64,000 bases of DNA from the NCBI GenBank assembly GCA_033030425.1, contig JAUFSD010000009.1:1488001-1552000 (forward strand), written 5' to 3'. Shown here piece by piece: positions 24,701 through 36,632 of this stretch (position 1 is its first letter; the number at the start of each line of letters is the position of its first letter). The position numbers and the translations under genes are program-made. Below the pieces are notes generated by a model that worked only from the letters and a program-made list of their open reading frames with translations, did not search any database and was not told the origin of the DNA. This stretch comes from Verpa conica (Eukaryota > Ascomycota > Pezizomycetes > Pezizales > Morchellaceae).

Positions 24701-24816
24701 TTCTTTTTTTCTTTTTCTATGGTACCGGATCTCTCAATTCTTTCACTCCACACATCAGAAGACTTCTTAAAGCACTTCCCACACCCAACCGAACAGAAAG
24801 AAAGAAAGAAAAAGAG
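21791..24816. other. Long gene-free region ending in poly-C tracts
   Basis: 3.0 kb without a supported gene. The first 350 bp are T-rich 3' flank. The middle is AT-rich with no open frame of note. From 24280 to 24590 there is a series of G and C homopolymer runs (see separate entry), then a T-rich/A-rich stretch to the ATG at 24817. Confidence 0.45.
24285..24590 (+). repeat. Cluster of G and C homopolymer tracts
   Basis: A run of about ten G lies at 24288-24298. C runs follow at about 24430-24442, 24470-24485 and 24564-24588 (the last interrupted by T). The second is flanked by GCGTTTA and AAAACGC, making an imperfect inverted repeat around it. The tracts lie 230-530 bp upstream of the next gene's start codon. 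Run lengths may be uncertain in the assembly. Confidence 0.6.
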
Positions 24817-27126
24817 ATGTTTCGATCGCTCCACTTAACTACCAGCAGAAAGAACCAAGATGTACCGACAATACCAGTATCACCAAAAGCGCCAATAATC
24901 GAGGAACCACCTAGGGGGAGGAAACTCCAGCGACACCATATGCAGACTGTGATTATTTGTCTATGGGTTCTATGCATCATAGCCTACATTGCGGCGATTG
25001 AAAAGGCTATTTATGCGCATAGCCAGCTGAGTCCCACTGACGAGGCTTTGGTGGAGGTTGGCAAGTCTTTTGGGGAGAGGGGGACGCGCAGACGACAGGA
25101 GACGGTGCAGATATTTAGTTTTGCGAGGACTGTTTTGACTGCGGTGCATGTATGTCCCTGGGTCATGTTTTCGGGTGGGAGGTTGGAGTAAAAGAGAGTA
25201 TCGTGGTGGAGAAAGTATTAACCAGCTCTCTGATAGGTTCCGATTATTACAGGAACGCTGGCTACGACTCTGCCGATCCTGACTCAGAGGACCCGCGGAA
25301 GAACACCACCGCAATTGAACGCGGAGCAGTTATTCTTATTAGCGGATCGGACATGGGCCGGTGCAGGAGGATGGTACGAAGCATTTAGAGTAGGGCGAAT
25401 GTCCTGGGAATGGTGGAAGTACGTTAGTATTCTCTATATAACCCCCATGACTTATATTCCTATGACTTATATCCCATTTCAAAAAGAAAAGAAAAAAGAC
25501 TTTTAACAAACGCTCACACTCATAAGATTAACATTCATAGTTCTGGCATCCTTCGCTGGGTTTCCATTCGTCACCATGGGATATATCGCCACATCAGACC
25601 AGTTCTGGGCCGCATACGAGTTCAATGGTATTAACGCCCTACGATTCAACAAGAGTATGGAGACAATCCGGTCTGGCGTAACAACGGGTCTCGATGGATG
25701 GATGCACCGTTTCCCGCAGCGTGAATTGGGGATGACATTGTTCCAACAGGAATTAACGCAGAAGGACGCAAACGGGAAGAGTTTATTCTCATTCTACCCA
25801 CCAGCGGATCCTAGGAGCGCCATGGGACACTTCATCACGTTCTTGCAGCCATTAGACGCAGAGCCACGACTGGTTGTTGCGAATACTATGGGTGTTGTAC
25901 AGAACCTGGGCTGTCGGACATTGAAAAAGGGAGAAACCCCACGGTTTATTGATATGTCAAAAAACGCATGGAGATGCCGCGATGACTGTGCAAACTCGAC
26001 ACAGCCCAGTATGTGCCACAGTCAAGCATCTGTCGGCAGGAAGGACCCCAACAGCGACCAGTTCAGCCAGGTTGTAACTTGTGCCCAACAGACGAATACC
26101 GTAGAAGGAATTGCCAACCCTGCGATCCTCAAGATGGCACAAATGATTGCGTTCGAAATCGCTATTAAGTTCGACCCACCTTACGAGTCCGTCAGCTCCA
26201 AGATCTTCCCACTCCCAGAAAACGCCTTCTCCTTCCGAGCCAATGATAGCATTTCCGGAACCCGTTACTATGTCGATGTCCTCACCTGCGAAGCATCCCT
26301 CATCCCCGGCGAAGGCATCGTCGACTCCGTAATCAAGAAATTCATGCACTTCATCCCATACGGACTAGGACTTGCACAGGAACCACCCTCCATCATGGCA
26401 TCCCTCCCACAATCACTCACCGAAATGCTAAACATCACCATCACTCCCCCACTAACACTACTCCACCAACACTTCAAATCCTCCAACTACGCCAACAACA
26501 ACAACAACCTCAACAACCTCAACAACTCCCTCCCAGTCTGGTTCGGCGTCCACAAACCCGGCGACGAAGCCGCCAAAACAACCAAAGTATACAACTACAT
26601 GCCCACCGCCAAACAACCCTTCTCTCCCCGCGACGAATACAAAATAGACAACACCATCCGAATAAACGGAGAAATACTACACAACGCGTTCATCTCCCTC
26701 GCAAACTCATCCTTCATCTCCGCACTCCCCAACTTTGTCGAAACAACAATGAAGCCGGGATTCTCCTACCAAACAGACGTCAAACTCGTGCGCGGGATCC
26801 CAATAGCGGTTGGGCCAGTGATACTCTTGCTTCCGGTGTTGTTGGTTGCGTATTGGTCGATACGGTTATGGTCTGTGCCGACGTGGACGGAGTTTTTGGA
26901 CTCGTTTGCGATGTTTCGGTTAGGGAGGGCGTGGGAGGTGCAGATGGACGGGTGTGGTGCGAGTAAGCTCCGCGAGTGCTGGCAGGCGAGGGAGATCTCG
27001 GGGATCGTGGGTGATTCGGAGTCTGAGAAGGTGAAGGAGGTTGTCCAGATTGCCGGGAAGGAGTATGTGGGTACTATTAAACTTGGGGGTGCTCAGTCGT
27101 TGGCTCCGGGTATTAGGTATGCATAA
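24817..27126 (+). CDS. Fungal membrane protein with large extracytoplasmic domain, unknown function
   Basis: Three exons (24817..25149, 25237..25426, 25541..27126) give 702 residues. Intron 1 (87 bp) has GTATGT and TATTAAC; intron 2 (114 bp) has a weak GTATTC donor and GATTAAC before the acceptor. The second acceptor and donor were chosen because only they join the frames and give a continuous hydrophobic segment. Predicted membrane helices: about residues 43-62 (TVIICLWVLCIIAYIAAIE), 170-190 (YVILASFAGFPFVTMGYIAT) and 596-620 (IAVGPVILLLPVLLVAYW). Between helices 2 and 3 lies a 400-residue domain with paired Cys (WRCRDDCANSTQPSMC), N-glycosylation sites and an Asn-rich low-complexity insert. 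The architecture resembles uncharacterised fungal membrane proteins; no enzymatic motif is visible. Confidence 0.75.
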
Positions 27127-27751
27127 GCTGGAGATAAGGGGGGGTTGTAAAGTTGTAATGAATTTCTTTGGAGTTTTTATGTAAGTAGGTTTAAGGATGT
27201 TTATATAACCGTTTTCTGGCGAGTTGTACTTAGTTGGGTTTTATGGCAAATAAGTGGTTGATTGTCTATCTAGGACGGTCTTCTCTAATGATAGTGTATT
27301 TATGCCGAGAGAGGGGTACATAGGGGGATATTAGGAGACTGAAGGCTCCTAAGAGGGGATTATATAGTGGGACCGGGGATTATCTCTCCTAGACAGTCAA
27401 CCAAGTACTCCCTACTCATTACTCCAACAGTGAGCACTGTCAGGAGCGAGTGATATTCCATGAAGTATATTGAGGTCAATTCCAAACCCAACATTCACAT
27501 TACTAGAGTAAAAGATTTGCTTAAGATATACGATAGCACCCACACCTTCAACGACTCCTCGATCTGCTCGTTTAGGGACCACATTGCCTTTCAATTGGAA
27601 GCCTGATGAAGTACTCTTCAATTCCCACAATACCAACTCGTTCCATAACACCTTATAATACCCTAAAAGCCAAACTATATACACAAAAGAAGCCCACCCA
27701 TCCACCCACCAGATACACACAGATCCAAAATCTTATACGCCTTCAACCCCT
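27127..27751. other. Convergent intergenic region
   Basis: 625 bp between the 3' ends of two converging genes. AT-rich, with no supported gene; it should hold both transcription ends. Confidence 0.4.
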
Positions 27752-29713
27752 CTACCTCCCAGTCCAAACCCCACTCTGCCAGAACGCACACCTACTCTTA
27801 GCCATATCCGGATCAACAACAGAGGTAAACCCTCCCAAATTAACATCCAACACCGTAACCGTATCCGCAGTCGCCGTCTTTGGGAAGGCTACCGTAGCCG
27901 GGACCGATCCCGACTCACGATACGTATTCGGGTCGCCAGACCTTACAAAGCTCGTGATATACGACTGGAATCCCGTGGCCAGGTTCTTCTGCGTTGCAAA
28001 GTCAAGGTCAAAATCAACCTGTAGAACCTGACCAATGTTTAGGTCTGTGCGCCAGAATGCCAGAATAAGATCGAGGCCGTGGATGCCAGGCGGGATTGAG
28101 AATTGGTAGCCCCATGAGGTAGGGTATGCTTGTGCAAGGAAGCGGAAGTTGCAGGTGACGACCCATTCGCCGATTATTTCGCTTAGGCGTTCGAAGTTTG
28201 ATTGATAGACTCCGAATAGATTAGGCTCGGGGTAGAGGGTTTCGAGGGTTTTAAGGGTTGCTGAGGTTGCATTGGGGAAGTTATCTTCCAAGAGTTGGTC
28301 GATCTGGATGTTGAGGATCTTGGTGGGGTCCGCAAATAGAAATCCTTCATTACTCGTGTGGCCAAGCATGACCGAAACACCTTTGTAGTAGTTGCCCTTT
28401 GCGATCTCGATACCCGGCAAGTCTTTGACGAAAGTGTTATCTACTGCAGGTCCAAACCCGAATGTTCCGTATTGTGCCTGTAAAACTGTATATAGGTTTG
28501 CTGCCTGGAGAACGTCTGTAGACTTTGTGCGGAGACAGGCGAGACCGAGGCCTTTGCATCCGGCCTGCACTTCAAATGTCTGGTATTGTGTATCGAGACG
28601 GCCAGGGTCGTACAATGGCTCAAAGGCGGGGGACATCATGATTGCACGTTTAAACAGGGGAGTGAGTGTTCCACTTTGGGCGGTCAGATGATGCATAATT
28701 GAACCAGCGCCTGCGTTGATGTTAGTCTTGAAGGAACCAACTATGGAATTGATGCTTACCTGCAGATTCTCCCATAGCTGTGACAGTTGTCTTGTCGCCT
28801 CCGACGAGGTAAATGTAGTCCTGGACCCATTGGAAGGCAGCCCGCTGGTCCCAAAATGCTGCGTTTGGTACTCCTTGTTTCTCGACTGTTGGCCCGTTGA
28901 GGAATCCAAATGCGCCAAGCTATATTAAGTACACCATTAGTAGCAATTCTATAAAGCAAACTGCCTAGCGAGTACTAACTCTATAATTCGGCGCAACATA
29001 GATAAGACTGTTATTGCTCGACTTCAAGAACGGATTTCCATCATATAGAAGGAACGACTTAGAACCCAATACTATTGCGAAAAAGAGAGTCAGCAATCCG
29101 TTGCACCACTCAATCTCAGGATCGAAGCTAGGGTAACCATACCATATCCACCTCCGAAGATCCAAAACAAAACAGGCAGATCTTTGACCTCTCCACGGAT
29201 CGCTTTACCAGGGACCTGGATATCGAGAAAAAGGCAATCCTCCGAAGCGGGCTCAAGCGATTGCAAGATCGGGTACCCAGCTATCAATTGGCCAAAAGGT
29301 TAGCCGGAATGAACAGATGCATTAAGATTCGGGCCTACTATACCAAAGAACGTCGGTGGAGCTGCTTGGTTGCACTGGTAACCAACTGTCCCGTCTTGAA
29401 CTCCGGTCTCAGTCAGAGGCGCAGCTGGTTTTGCCCAACGAAGGTTCCCGACGGGAGGTGCCGCGAAACGAATATTTTTGAAGGTGTAATACTACATGTA
29501 GACAGAGCGAATTAGAACTCTGAAGAGAATATTCTAGGACTAATATTGGATACTAACATCGTCCGTCACATCATATGAATACGCTTTATACGTTGCATAT
29601 GGCAATGTCAATGTAGGCAATCCATCCGTTGTCGAGAAGGCAAGCCCCAAAGACAAAGGAGCTGCAAGAACACTTGGGATCAACCCCGCGAGAAACAAGA
29701 GTGCACCGCGCAT
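27752..29713 (-). CDS. Secreted type-B carboxylesterase/lipase
   Basis: Six exons, 29713..29558, 29491..29344, 29280..29143, 29071..28980, 28919..28760 and 28710..27752, give 550 residues; every intron is GT...AG and 48-71 bp long. A signal peptide (RGALLFLAGLIPSVLA) precedes the alpha/beta-hydrolase fold typical of fungal carboxylesterases and Candida-type lipases. Visible landmarks: FAAPPVGNLRW near the N-terminus, the EDCLFLDI block, the oxyanion-hole GGGY, and the nucleophile elbow GESAG (Ser 230). The acid is Glu 353 (HTSNEGF) and the histidine is His 442 (GIHGLDL), so the triad is complete. The length is normal for the family. It should hydrolyse esters outside the cell; the substrate cannot be told. 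The first gap after the last codon holds no obvious GPI or retention signal. Confidence 0.9.
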
Positions 29714-32700
29714 CGTGAAGGAGGCAAGATGAAGAGGAGTCCGGAGAGGAGAGTATGAGAAGATGTTGAGCTCAGAGCCTGTCCTTCTAAATTCATTTCC
29801 CTAGGGAAAAGCTCATCCATAAATACAATCTCCTTTGATGCCTGTCCTACACATAGCTAACTAACCACCCTTGAGGAATTTAGTATTGTCGTCTATAATT
29901 TTTTCTTTGTAACGCACAGATACTCACCCCACCGGTGTTCCGTTCGCCCATTCTTTGCGGGGTAACCTAAAAGAGCCTTGTGTATAGCTCAGCGATGTAA
30001 ATACAGTTGATTGATAGATGCACCGGAATAGCGGAATACATTTTCCTCTCGGATCAAGGTCCCCGAACCGATCATCAGGGGGTAACAGGAAGGAGAAGGC
30101 GAGGCAGCCCTGCTTAGCGGATTGTATTTTTACTACATCTCCCTAGCCTCTAATGCGTTCTAGACCTGAGCGTAACGCGATCAATATGCGCAAGTAAATT
30201 TATCAGGGGTGAGGAGAGGGGGTCCGGGGGTACAAGGTGGAAGAAGGCAAGGAGTTGGTAACAAGCATTCCAAACGTACTCTATCTATTTGGTCAGCTGG
30301 ACGGCCGTTTTTTAGCGATTAGGGTATTCTGTTTAAATTGCAGATGCATAAAAAAGAGAGAGCAGGGCTGTTTGTATCTCTGGGGGGCCGGGGAAGGGGG
30401 AGGAATTGTGGGGTACCTTGTTGGTATAGCCATGTGGTGTTGGAAGAATATTCTCGGTGGTTGTTGATATCAGGGTTAGGGCTCGAAATCTCGACATCTG
30501 AAGTTTTTTGACTCTATTCCTTTTGCTTGTGATGCCGAAAGGATGCCGACGTAGACTTTATAAACCGGACGAGGCGTTTATTTTCTTTTTCTCCTTTCTT
30601 TCTGCTCGACACCCTCTATTTTTATTTTTATTTGTCTATTTCTCAGATTTGTGTTACTCTGCGTGAATATCGTTGCCAACGCAGGGGTAAAGGAGGAACC
30701 ATGCGGGGGAGAATTCTGGTTAAAGTGGAAAGTGCCCCGATATCCGGGGTAACCCCACAGAGCACAGCACTGCACCGTCTACGGACTAGCCGCAGCAGCC
30801 TGAAGGCCTTCTTATTGGTCTTGGAAATGATATTCGCACCGTTCGGGACGGCCGAAGGAACTTGCCGCTTTATGGGTACACGAGACTCTGCATTCAATGG
30901 CGGATCAGGGGGTTGTAGAATATCTTGATTAGAGTAGATGTCCCTTCTCAGGTATCGTGAGTGGCTGCCTGTCAGAACAGCTGATCGACAGGAACAGGCA
31001 CTCAGGAACAGAAACTAAGACACTAAGACGTCCAAATAAGATGTGGCGAGAAAAATCACTAGCGTCTCCCTCTCTCCTGCAACAACGAAAACTCACAACT
31101 GAAGCTTAAAGATAGCTTATCGTGAGCTTTTTTTCTAGATGTCCAGAAAAATAACCCGATAAATTCCCTACTAAGCCACCTCCCCGAATTGACGTCACAA
31201 TAATATGCCAATTCCCTCCTTCTCCTCTTCATCTTCCCCCCCGGCTGAATATGTACTTTGCTTTTACAGCTGCCTACAGGGTTATTAGAGTAGGTTGCAT
31301 CGCAGCAGGGCGTACTCGCTTAACCCTAGTAAATCTGTCGGCAATCGCTCCGTGGACCGGCGTATAAGGCACGGGGGAATTTTTGACCGTAGTTTGTGTG
31401 CTTCTAAATATTTCTATCAAAGTACTAATCAGCACATACTGTTAGGGCTAACGTATTGGGACACCAATATAATGACAAGATAGGTTCGTGACTGAATATA
31501 GAGCAGCAGTTTCCAGAATTGCAAGACAGGGTGTTGACCAATTTTGATCTTGACTTAACAAGCTGTATTCTAGATCCGATGCCTGGTCTAAATTCTCTAA
31601 TAAACATAGTGGGACAATAGTATAATACTGGCTGCTCAGATCAGTGACACCCTGGTACTTCCCAATACTTTAGCCCTAATGCGAGTACTTGTGACCACAA
31701 TATCCCCCCCTTTATAGTACATAGCAACCAATACGGGTCGATCCAACTCGTGCAGCGGGAACAGCGAGAATCGCTCCGTAAGTCGATGGACCAAAGTCGA
31801 TGAAATGAAAATAAAGAATACGATTACGAGACATGTGAAAGCCATATTTTAGTCCGATCACCTTTGGGGGCTGGAATACCAACGGGCTGTCCTTTGTGTA
31901 TTTTATGCTTCTGGTGTGTATGGCGTGGTTACATCCGCGCGGTACTCCCCACTCTCTCGAGTGACGATCTATGAAAATGTAATAGGATGACTGATATAGA
32001 GCCCTGAATTAATCCCCGTAAGGAAAGTTATTGAGTAATAGTATGATCTGACACTAGTGTGTGCAAACCAGGCGCACGTACGGCTATGCAGTGTAATGCT
32101 CACCATGCAAGTGAACTTGTGTCAAAGCCGAGAGTATATAGACACATGTTCCTTCTTTCTAACATGTGAGAGTCAGAAATATGCTTCCGTGTTTGGAAAT
32201 GCTTCACGATGCACTTTAGTACATACTACTTGTTTGATTTGCTTCTCCGAGTGAGGGGCCATGATGAATCTTTACAGTACCAACGCAACGCATTTAAATG
32301 TAAATATATTCTCCTGTATTTTGTAGTTGAATTGAAACTCTTGCTAGAAATATATTCTATGAAGTGAAGATTTAATTTGAGGTGGTTGTCTGTGGAGGTA
32401 CTTCTATGTGATACAAGAAATTAAAATGGGGGGTGGTACCTAGAGAGTTAAAAGAAGAGGCTGCACAGGAAAGCATAGGCACTGTAGGTTTTTTCGGCAT
32501 CACATGAAGTTTTGCACCTAGGGAGGTGATTTTTATATCTGCGGGGAAATTTCTTCATTTTCCGACCCTACAACTATTGATAACTAATAAGGAAAAGATT
32601 TCTAAGCGTTGGTAAGGACCCCCAACTCTATTAAAATCCTGTTCGTTCATTACTAGAACAAATAATAACTCAAACACCAGTCGAATAACTGAAGATAGTA

Positions 32701-32740
32701 ACGACTGAGGTAGGAATAGAAGACTAAGTAGGCCTTTCCA
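29714..32740. other. Long intergenic region, no supported gene
   Basis: 3.0 kb. The first part is the promoter side of the carboxylesterase. Around 30630-30930 both strands carry open frames of 80-98 codons (for example an ATG on the minus strand at 30897), but neither has a recognisable motif and the two exclude each other. The rest is AT-rich and shows nothing I can name. Confidence 0.4.
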
Positions 32741-33909
32741 TCAGAGACTCATACCTTGGGACATATCTAAAACTTCATAGAAGAGCGGCTTTAAAGTACC
32801 AGAGTCGAGTCTTCTCGTCTTAGGAGAATAATGAGTGTCTAAACTCCTCCTTGAGCTCACAGCCTCTAGATTCCTTTTCTTGTTCCCCCCCGCTTTTTGA
32901 ACCATTTCATGATAAACATGCTGTGGCGCCGTCTCAGTCCTAAAACCTTCCCTACCATTATACCACTCATAACAGAATTGGAGCCGTAACGCAGAGCACT
33001 CCACAATTGCCCCTTCTCCATCTTGCTCAGATATTGCCCCGAAGAAGCCAGGAAAAAGGTTATAATGATCTCGAGAGAATATATCGTAGTTCTCTGAAGT
33101 TTCAGAGCTTGAGTCATAGTCAGGAGAAATTTTATCAATAAAAGCTGAGGTACTTCTCTCGCAAAATTTAGAAGGCACTATATTGTTCCAGTCATTTCGA
33201 GGCTCTTTCTGAGGACTAAGGCTCATAAAATCGATATCGTAGCTTGGTTTCTCATTTTCGAAGGCTTCCCCGGATTACATTAGCCAGAGAGTTCGACTAA
33301 GTGCATATCTTACTTACCTAGCCTTTTGAGGGCATACTCCATTTCATTTATATTGAGGTCAATTTGCCTCCAAAAGTGTGGTTCAGGCCCATAACCACCA
33401 GCCCCATTGTAAAAGTCTGGACTACGACTGCGGAGTGTTCTCCCTGGGAGTGAGTGACCCGTACATAAATTATTAATATTTCCCCCTTTCTTGATCCATT
33501 TCTGCAGCCTCAAATTGAATTCTTTTAAAGCGGAATCATATATATGTCTTGCTTGTGTAAGATGTTTATCAATCAAGTGGAGGTGCTTTGCCTCATTCTC
33601 TCCTTGTTCTTGGGGTAGCCATCCCGGTATATAGTTATGTGGCACATATTCTATACCAATAGTTTCCGCGTTAAGATTATCAATATGGAATTGGAACCTC
33701 TCCTGGCGTTCAAACTGTACCTCAGTCGGGTTTTTATCAGCCCACTTAAGCATAGCTTTTGTGAGGTGTTGTGTACGGCTATTTCTGAGGATACCAGGGA
33801 GAAGGGGCGGTGGACCAGGCTGAGGAGGGTATTTTAAAAGAGCTTCGAGAGCTGGAGGGTTTTGAGCAGGCAATGCAACCATACTTCTGTGAGGAACTTC
33901 ATCTCCCAT
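32741..33909 (-). CDS. Hypothetical two-exon fungal protein
   Basis: Exons 33909..33318 and 33264..32741 give 371 residues. The 53-bp intron has a perfect GTAAGT donor, a GGCTAAT branch site and a GGGAAG acceptor, and it joins the frames exactly, which supports a real gene. The N-terminal part is Pro-rich (YPPQPGPPPLLPG), then a mixed-charge region (EAKHLHLIDKHLTQARHIYD) and WIKKGGNINN. The second exon is acidic and Ser-rich, then has FCYEWYNGREGF and a basic stretch (KKRNLEAVSSRRS). No signal peptide or membrane helix is visible. I do not recognise the family, and nothing in the neighbourhood suggests a role. Confidence 0.55.
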
Positions 33910-34260
33910 GATCTTTGGCTGAGGCTTGTACGGTTCTTAAGTAGATATTATCAGTAAAAAAAGGCAATAAAGATGTAGTAGGCAGGATAAGGAGTATTTC
34001 CTCTATAGAGAAATGATGAATATAAGTTGTACTGGGATAGATGATTAGGGATTTGGAATGCCCTGGGAGATAACAAGAGGTAATAAGAGGTGATAGGAAG
34101 TGGACAGATCGGGGTTTGTGCTAGGGCTGGTTAGACCCCTGTCTCTGAGACATCACCATAATGCGACGTCAGACACTCTAAGACTTCCTTCACGCATCTC
34201 CGCTTCATCAACTCATTGGTAGAAGCACCGTCCCTCATAAAGTTCCAAACCACATTATTC
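33910..34260. other. Divergent promoter region
   Basis: 350 bp between two divergent start codons (33909 on minus, 34261 on plus). A near-repeat GAGATAACAAGAGGTAATAAGAGG (here described, not a known motif) lies near 34068-34096. Confidence 0.4.
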
Positions 34261-35277
34261 ATGGAAACCTTAAAGATCGCTATCTTGGACGACTATCAGT
34301 CAGTTGCTTTACTCTCTGCAGAGCAAGGATGGACAAATGTCCGCTCACACCCTCAGCTGAATGTCACGATTGATACTTTCACCAAACCTATCCCTGCTAA
34401 TGATCTCGCTGCTGTTCTTCATCCTTACAGCATAATCTGTACGATGCGTGAGAGGACAGCCTTCGATGCTAAGCTTATCTCTTCACTCCCTAACCTGAAA
34501 CTACTTACGACTACCGGCCCAATCAACCGTGCATTTGACCTTGAAGCAGCAGAAAGATATGGGGTTATCGTGGCTGGGACCGGAGCTACTGGAAACGCTA
34601 CCCTTGAGCATATTTGGGCCCTGATCCTCGCCGTAGCCCGGAAGATTCCTCAATACGACCGCAGTCTTAAAGATCCCACGGTCCCCTGGCAGTCCATTGG
34701 CCCTAGCCCACCCATCAATCTTCCAATTGGTCTCATGGGGAAAACTCTCGGTATTGTTGGATTTGGTCGTCTTGGAGCTGCTGTTGCAAAGATTGCAGAT
34801 GCCTTCGGGATGAGTGTTATTGCCTGGTCTCAGAATCTTACCGCGGACCGACTCTCACGTGAGCAGCAAGACTATGTCTCTATTGTTTCAAAGCGTGAGC
34901 TGTTTGAGACGGCTGATTTCGTGTCTGTTCATCTCGTCCTGTCGTCTCGTTCCCAGGGGATTATCGGTGCGGAAGATCTAGCCTTAATGAAGCCATCCGC
35001 GATTTTAATCAACACTTCTCGGGGTCCTATCATTGATGAAGAGGCACTCTTGCATGTCGTCCGTACTGGGAAGATTAGAGGTGTTGGGATTGATGTGTTT
35101 CACGAGGAGCCATTGCCCGAAGATAGTGAGTGGAGGAAATTAGGGGACAAGGTAGTGATAACCCCGCATGTCGGGTATGTCGAAACAAGGAACTACGAGA
35201 AGTTCTGGGAGGACACAACTTGGAATATCAACGTTTGGTTGGATGGGAGGGAGGATTATGTTTACAAGATGTCGTGA
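34261..35277 (+). CDS. D-isomer-specific 2-hydroxyacid dehydrogenase
   Basis: A single exon of 338 residues. I chose the ATG at 34261 because the frame upstream has no ATG and ETLKIAILDDYQ is a normal N-terminus for the family. The NAD(P)-binding Rossmann motif is GIVGFGRLGAAVAK, preceded by the substrate-domain block LLTTTGPINRAFDL and followed by the catalytic Arg (INTSRGPIIDEEAL), Glu (GIDVFHEEPLP) and His (VITPHVGYVE). All three catalytic residues are present. Enzymes of this family interconvert 2-keto acids and D-2-hydroxyacids (glyoxylate, hydroxypyruvate, phosphoglycerate and others). The N-terminal half is the variable type common in fungi, so the substrate is open. There is no targeting signal, so it is probably cytosolic. 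Codon use is smooth and the frame intact. Confidence 0.92.
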   Translation: METLKIAILDDYQSVALLSAEQGWTNVRSHPQLNVTIDTFTKPIPANDLAAVLHPYSIICTMRERTAFDAKLISSLPNLKLLTTTGPINRAFDLEAAERYGVIVAGTGATGNATLEHIWALILAVARKIPQYDRSLKDPTVPWQSIGPSPPINLPIGLMGKTLGIVGFGRLGAAVAKIADAFGMSVIAWSQNLTADRLSREQQDYVSIVSKRELFETADFVSVHLVLSSRSQGIIGAEDLALMKPSAILINTSRGPIIDEEALLHVVRTGKIRGVGIDVFHEEPLPEDSEWRKLGDKVVITPHVGYVETRNYEKFWEDTTWNINVWLDGREDYVYKMS

Positions 35278-36330
35278 TGTGTGATTGTTTCAAAAGTTGG
35301 GAGCCGTCGAGTGAGAGCCAGTGATTGGGTTCCTACAGATAAAGAATACGCTATTAGTAATAAAAAAGTTCATGTATGCAAAGGAATTCCGGGAAATTAT
35401 TCTATCACAGCCATAATTACGTAACTTGAAAGCAGAAACTAACTATAAATAGATATGAGGGTCGGATATCAGGTAGAATTAAAAGCTACACGCATATTAA
35501 TGGCGGAGACGGGAGCCATATATCAATAATGGACAGGATTTGTATTTGACAGCGAAGAAGTAAATCTCTGGGAGGTTTTTGATGGCACCTTAGATGTTGC
35601 TGCATGATACCTAGATACTGAAAGCTCGATTAGTGAGTGATAGAGACGGGATACTACCGAGAATTTATCACTAATGCATACTTTTGATTCATTAAAATCC
35701 CAATCAAATATGCATCAAACAAATTGAAAAGTAAAAGCTATGATCACATGCCACCCATACCCTTTGGCGTCACTCATATTGCCCATTCAGAATTCCCATG
35801 GAACTATGGCACTTGCACTGATATAGTAAAGAGTACCTCTTTGATGCCACCAGGAGGGTGAATCTAACAGTTCTAACGCTTCTTACGGTTTCTCTGTAAG
35901 AATTGGGCTTAATGTGCCGGTACGGGGGTACCAACGGCCCCCCAGACCGTCTGCTACAAGAGCGCACGAGGGGGGTCTCAGCAACAAATGACAAACTATC
36001 TCCATAACTTATATCCTCTCACTCGGAATCGCACTTTCACAAATTCCTCACATTCAATTTTCCTTATGGTCTGCTACAAAGAAGCCTGATATCCCCGGGG
36101 ATGTGTCTGGAAAGTGGTGCATGCCCGGGATATCACTACTTATCATAGTTATGAACCTACTAGTTCATCTACTGGCTGCAAACATGGGTAATTAATTTCA
36201 AAGGAGCTCTTAATGATCTTAATATACAAAGGAACAGTGTATCACCTCATAGAAACACGTGAAGAAGATTATATAACTATTAAATTAAACTATATACAAT
36301 TGAGACACTAGACTATATTAAGTTACAACA
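35278..36330. other. Intergenic region
   Basis: About 1.05 kb with no supported gene. At 36089-36133 a GATATCCCCGGG / CCCGGGATATC inverted repeat surrounds a 20-bp spacer. The last 100 bp are very AT-rich before the structured repeat begins. Confidence 0.4.
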
Positions 36331-36632
36331 CTTGGCACGCTAACCTAATGAGGTTAGACATTCATAGAATGCTCCAACCGTAGGGATCCTCCGAGAAAAG
36401 TGCTTTTTGCTAAGCAAAAAAGACACTTTTCTTCTTCTTCTTGCAAGCAAGAAGAAGAAAGAAGAAGCAGGAGTAGTTTCGAGGATACCTCTGAGTAATT
36501 CTTATGCGGTACAAGGAGAAAAGAAAAGAAGAGGGAAAGAGGGGAGGGGAGGGCTGTACTTATAGGATCTGGGGAGTGATTATTTGGCCGCTCGATTTGG
36601 CCGCTCGAATTCGCCGCTCGAATTCGCCGCGG
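36331..36632 (+). repeat. Structured repeat family, copy 1
   Basis: This copy starts sharply at CTTGGCACGCTAACC and is about 80 percent like 43971-44276 by eye. Parts in order: hairpin CTAACCT/AGGTTAG; small hairpin CATTC/GAATG; GGGATCCTC, able to pair with GAGGATACC 95 bp later; hairpin GAAAAGTG...CACTTTTC (36395-36431); hairpin with an 11-bp CTT/AAG stem around the loop GCAAGC (36432-36459); a purine-rich stretch with a TATA-like CTGTACTTATAGG; and four 13-bp units of the GGCCGCTCGAATT type at the 3' end. It could be a structured RNA gene, a SINE-like element or an LTR. No target duplication is visible. Confidence 0.8.

Noticed and set aside
30632..30928. Open frames on both strands around 30640-30930
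   Set aside because: The plus frame has no near ATG, the minus frame has no motif, and the two overlap. No evidence favours either.
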